This document shows, in pieces, positions 5,550 to 6,185 of a stretch of DNA of 6,185 nt. Location: NCBI GenBank assembly GCA_937901485.1, contig CALGTT010000244.1:1-6185 (forward strand), in the 5' to 3' direction. Under the pieces are notes generated by a model. The model worked only from the letters and a program-made list of their open reading frames with translations. It was not told the origin of the DNA and searched no databases. The position numbers were made by a program, and so were the translations under genes. How positions within the stretch are numbered: the first letter of the stretch is position 1; every line of letters starts with the position of its first letter. Source of the stretch: an uncultured Ruminococcus sp. Lineage in GTDB: Bacteria > Bacillota > Clostridia > Oscillospirales > Ruminococcaceae.

Positions 5550-6185
5550 GGTTTTTTTCTCCTTTTTATGTTTGATTTTGGTATCTTTATCAGCATTGTA
5601 CATGCCGAACAGATTCAGTCTGAGTGCGTTTGACACCACACAAAAGCTTGAAAGGCTCATTGCCGCCGCACCGAACATGGGGTTAAGCTCCCAACCGAAC
5701 AGCGGGATCCAGACACCGGCGGCAAGTGGGATGCCGATGATATTATAGACAAAAGCCCAGAACAGATTCTGATGAATATTCCGCAGAGTGGCACGGCTCA
5801 GGCGAATGGCTGCAGGCACATCCGTCAGTCGGCTTTTCATCAGCACGATATCGGCGGCATCCATTGCCACATCCGTTCCCGCGCCAATGGCGATCCCGAT
5901 ATCCGCACGCGTAAGCGCGGGTGCATCGTTGATGCCGTCACCGACCATTGCTGTTCTGCCCTCCGCAGAGAGTCTGCGGATGACGGCTTCTTTTCCATCG
6001 GGAAGAACATCCGAGATGACCTCCTCCACACCTGCCTGCTTTGCAATTGCCGCCGCAGTCTTTTTGTGGTCGCCCGTAATCATGATGGGGCGGATGCCTG
6101 CGCTCTTACATTCAACGATTGCTGCCTTTACCTCGGGGCGAACGGGATCTATCATTCCCGAAAGACCTACGAAGGTAAGCTCGCT
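5340..6185 (-). CDS. copA: Copper-exporting P1B-1 ATPase with C-terminal HMA domain (partial, 5' end outside window)
   Basis: This is the C-terminal part of a membrane copper-transporting ATPase that exports Cu(+) using ATP. The frame is open at the right edge (281 residues visible, starting SELTFVGLSGMIDPVRPE), so the ATG at 6155 is internal, not the start. Counting from the window edge, the visible part has the TGD motif at 37-39 and GDGINDAP at 82-89 of the phosphorylation domain. Two membrane segments follow. One has N-x6-YN-x4-P (140-153) and the other MSLSS with a later NALRL (176-190), which are the Cu(+)-selective signatures of subgroup P1B-1. After a Lys-rich linker (KIKHKKEKK) comes an HMA domain with MMCPHC, length 69 residues from its own ATG. 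The phosphorylated DKTG and CPC motifs lie outside. A C-terminal HMA fusion is known in Firmicutes CopA. The gene converges on the GH9 gene and ends at the shared terminator. Confidence 0.92.
   Translation of the reverse strand, partial: SELTFVGLSGMIDPVRPEVKAAIVECKSAGIRPIMITGDHKKTAAAIAKQAGVEEVISDVLPDGKEAVIRRLSAEGRTAMVGDGINDAPALTRADIGIAIGAGTDVAMDAADIVLMKSRLTDVPAAIRLSRATLRNIHQNLFWAFVYNIIGIPLAAGVWIPLFGWELNPMFGAAAMSLSSFCVVSNALRLNLFGMYNADKDTKIKHKKEKKTMTKTIQIEGMMCPHCEATVKKALEALDMVASAEVSHKDGTAVVTLTAAADDTLLKKTVEDKDFTVTGIV
5559..5564 (-). promoter_or_regulatory. Internal Shine-Dalgarno AAGGAG in copA
   Basis: AAGGAG on the minus strand is followed by seven A, then CC and ATG at 5549, a 9-nt spacing. 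It is better placed and closer to consensus than the ribosome binding site of the left GH9 gene. It lies in the linker between the last membrane segment and the HMA domain. Confidence 0.5.

Noticed and set aside
5247..5633. Plus-strand frame of 128 codons
   Set aside because: It spans the terminator hairpin and the antisense of the HMA domain; no coding evidence.
6150..6155. ATG at 6155 as the start of the copper ATPase
   Set aside because: The conserved frame continues upstream to the window edge (ELTFVGLSGMIDP), and no ribosome binding site is present.

Overview
The window reads as chromosome of a cellulosome-producing, anaerobic Gram-positive bacterium, most likely a fibrolytic Ruminococcus (Oscillospiraceae). 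The grounds are two secreted family 9 glycoside hydrolases (GH9), one ending in a complete type I dockerin and the other running into a polythreonine linker of the kind that precedes dockerins or binding modules in ruminococcal enzymes. GC-rich genes are separated by a very AT-rich control region. The genus is an inference, and the GC level looks closer to R. champanellensis than to R. flavefaciens.

Layout: (1) 1-2014, minus strand: a GH9 cellulase with its signal peptide, catalytic module, a beta-rich accessory module I cannot assign, and a Thr-rich linker with 30 consecutive threonines. Its 3' end lies outside the window. (2) 2015-2655: a 641-bp AT-rich intergenic region holding divergent promoters, a GC-rich leader hairpin before the left gene, an 11-bp inverted repeat and several short repeated motifs. 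(3) 2656-5223, plus strand: a complete 855-residue GH9-CBM3c-dockerin endoglucanase, preceded by a near-consensus sigma-A promoter (TTGACA-17-TAAAAT) and a good ribosome binding site. (4) 5224-5339: three successive hairpins, the last a strong bidirectional intrinsic terminator. (5) 5340-6185, minus strand: the C-terminal part of a P1B-1 copper-exporting ATPase (CopA) fused in frame to a C-terminal heavy-metal-associated (HMA) domain. The fusion point carries a Shine-Dalgarno, an A7 tract and an ATG, so a free 69-residue CopZ-like chaperone may also be made.

The two GH9 enzymes probably act together on cellulose. The right-hand enzyme is a processive-endoglucanase type (GH9 plus CBM3c) that docks onto a scaffoldin. 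The left-hand enzyme has a simpler catalytic module and a different accessory module. Their divergent arrangement around one control region suggests coordinated expression. The copper ATPase is a separate converging transcription unit that shares only the terminator.

The most unusual signal is the copA/HMA junction. There, fusion, internal initiation and an ATGA-coupled two-gene arrangement differ by one base in a homopolymer.
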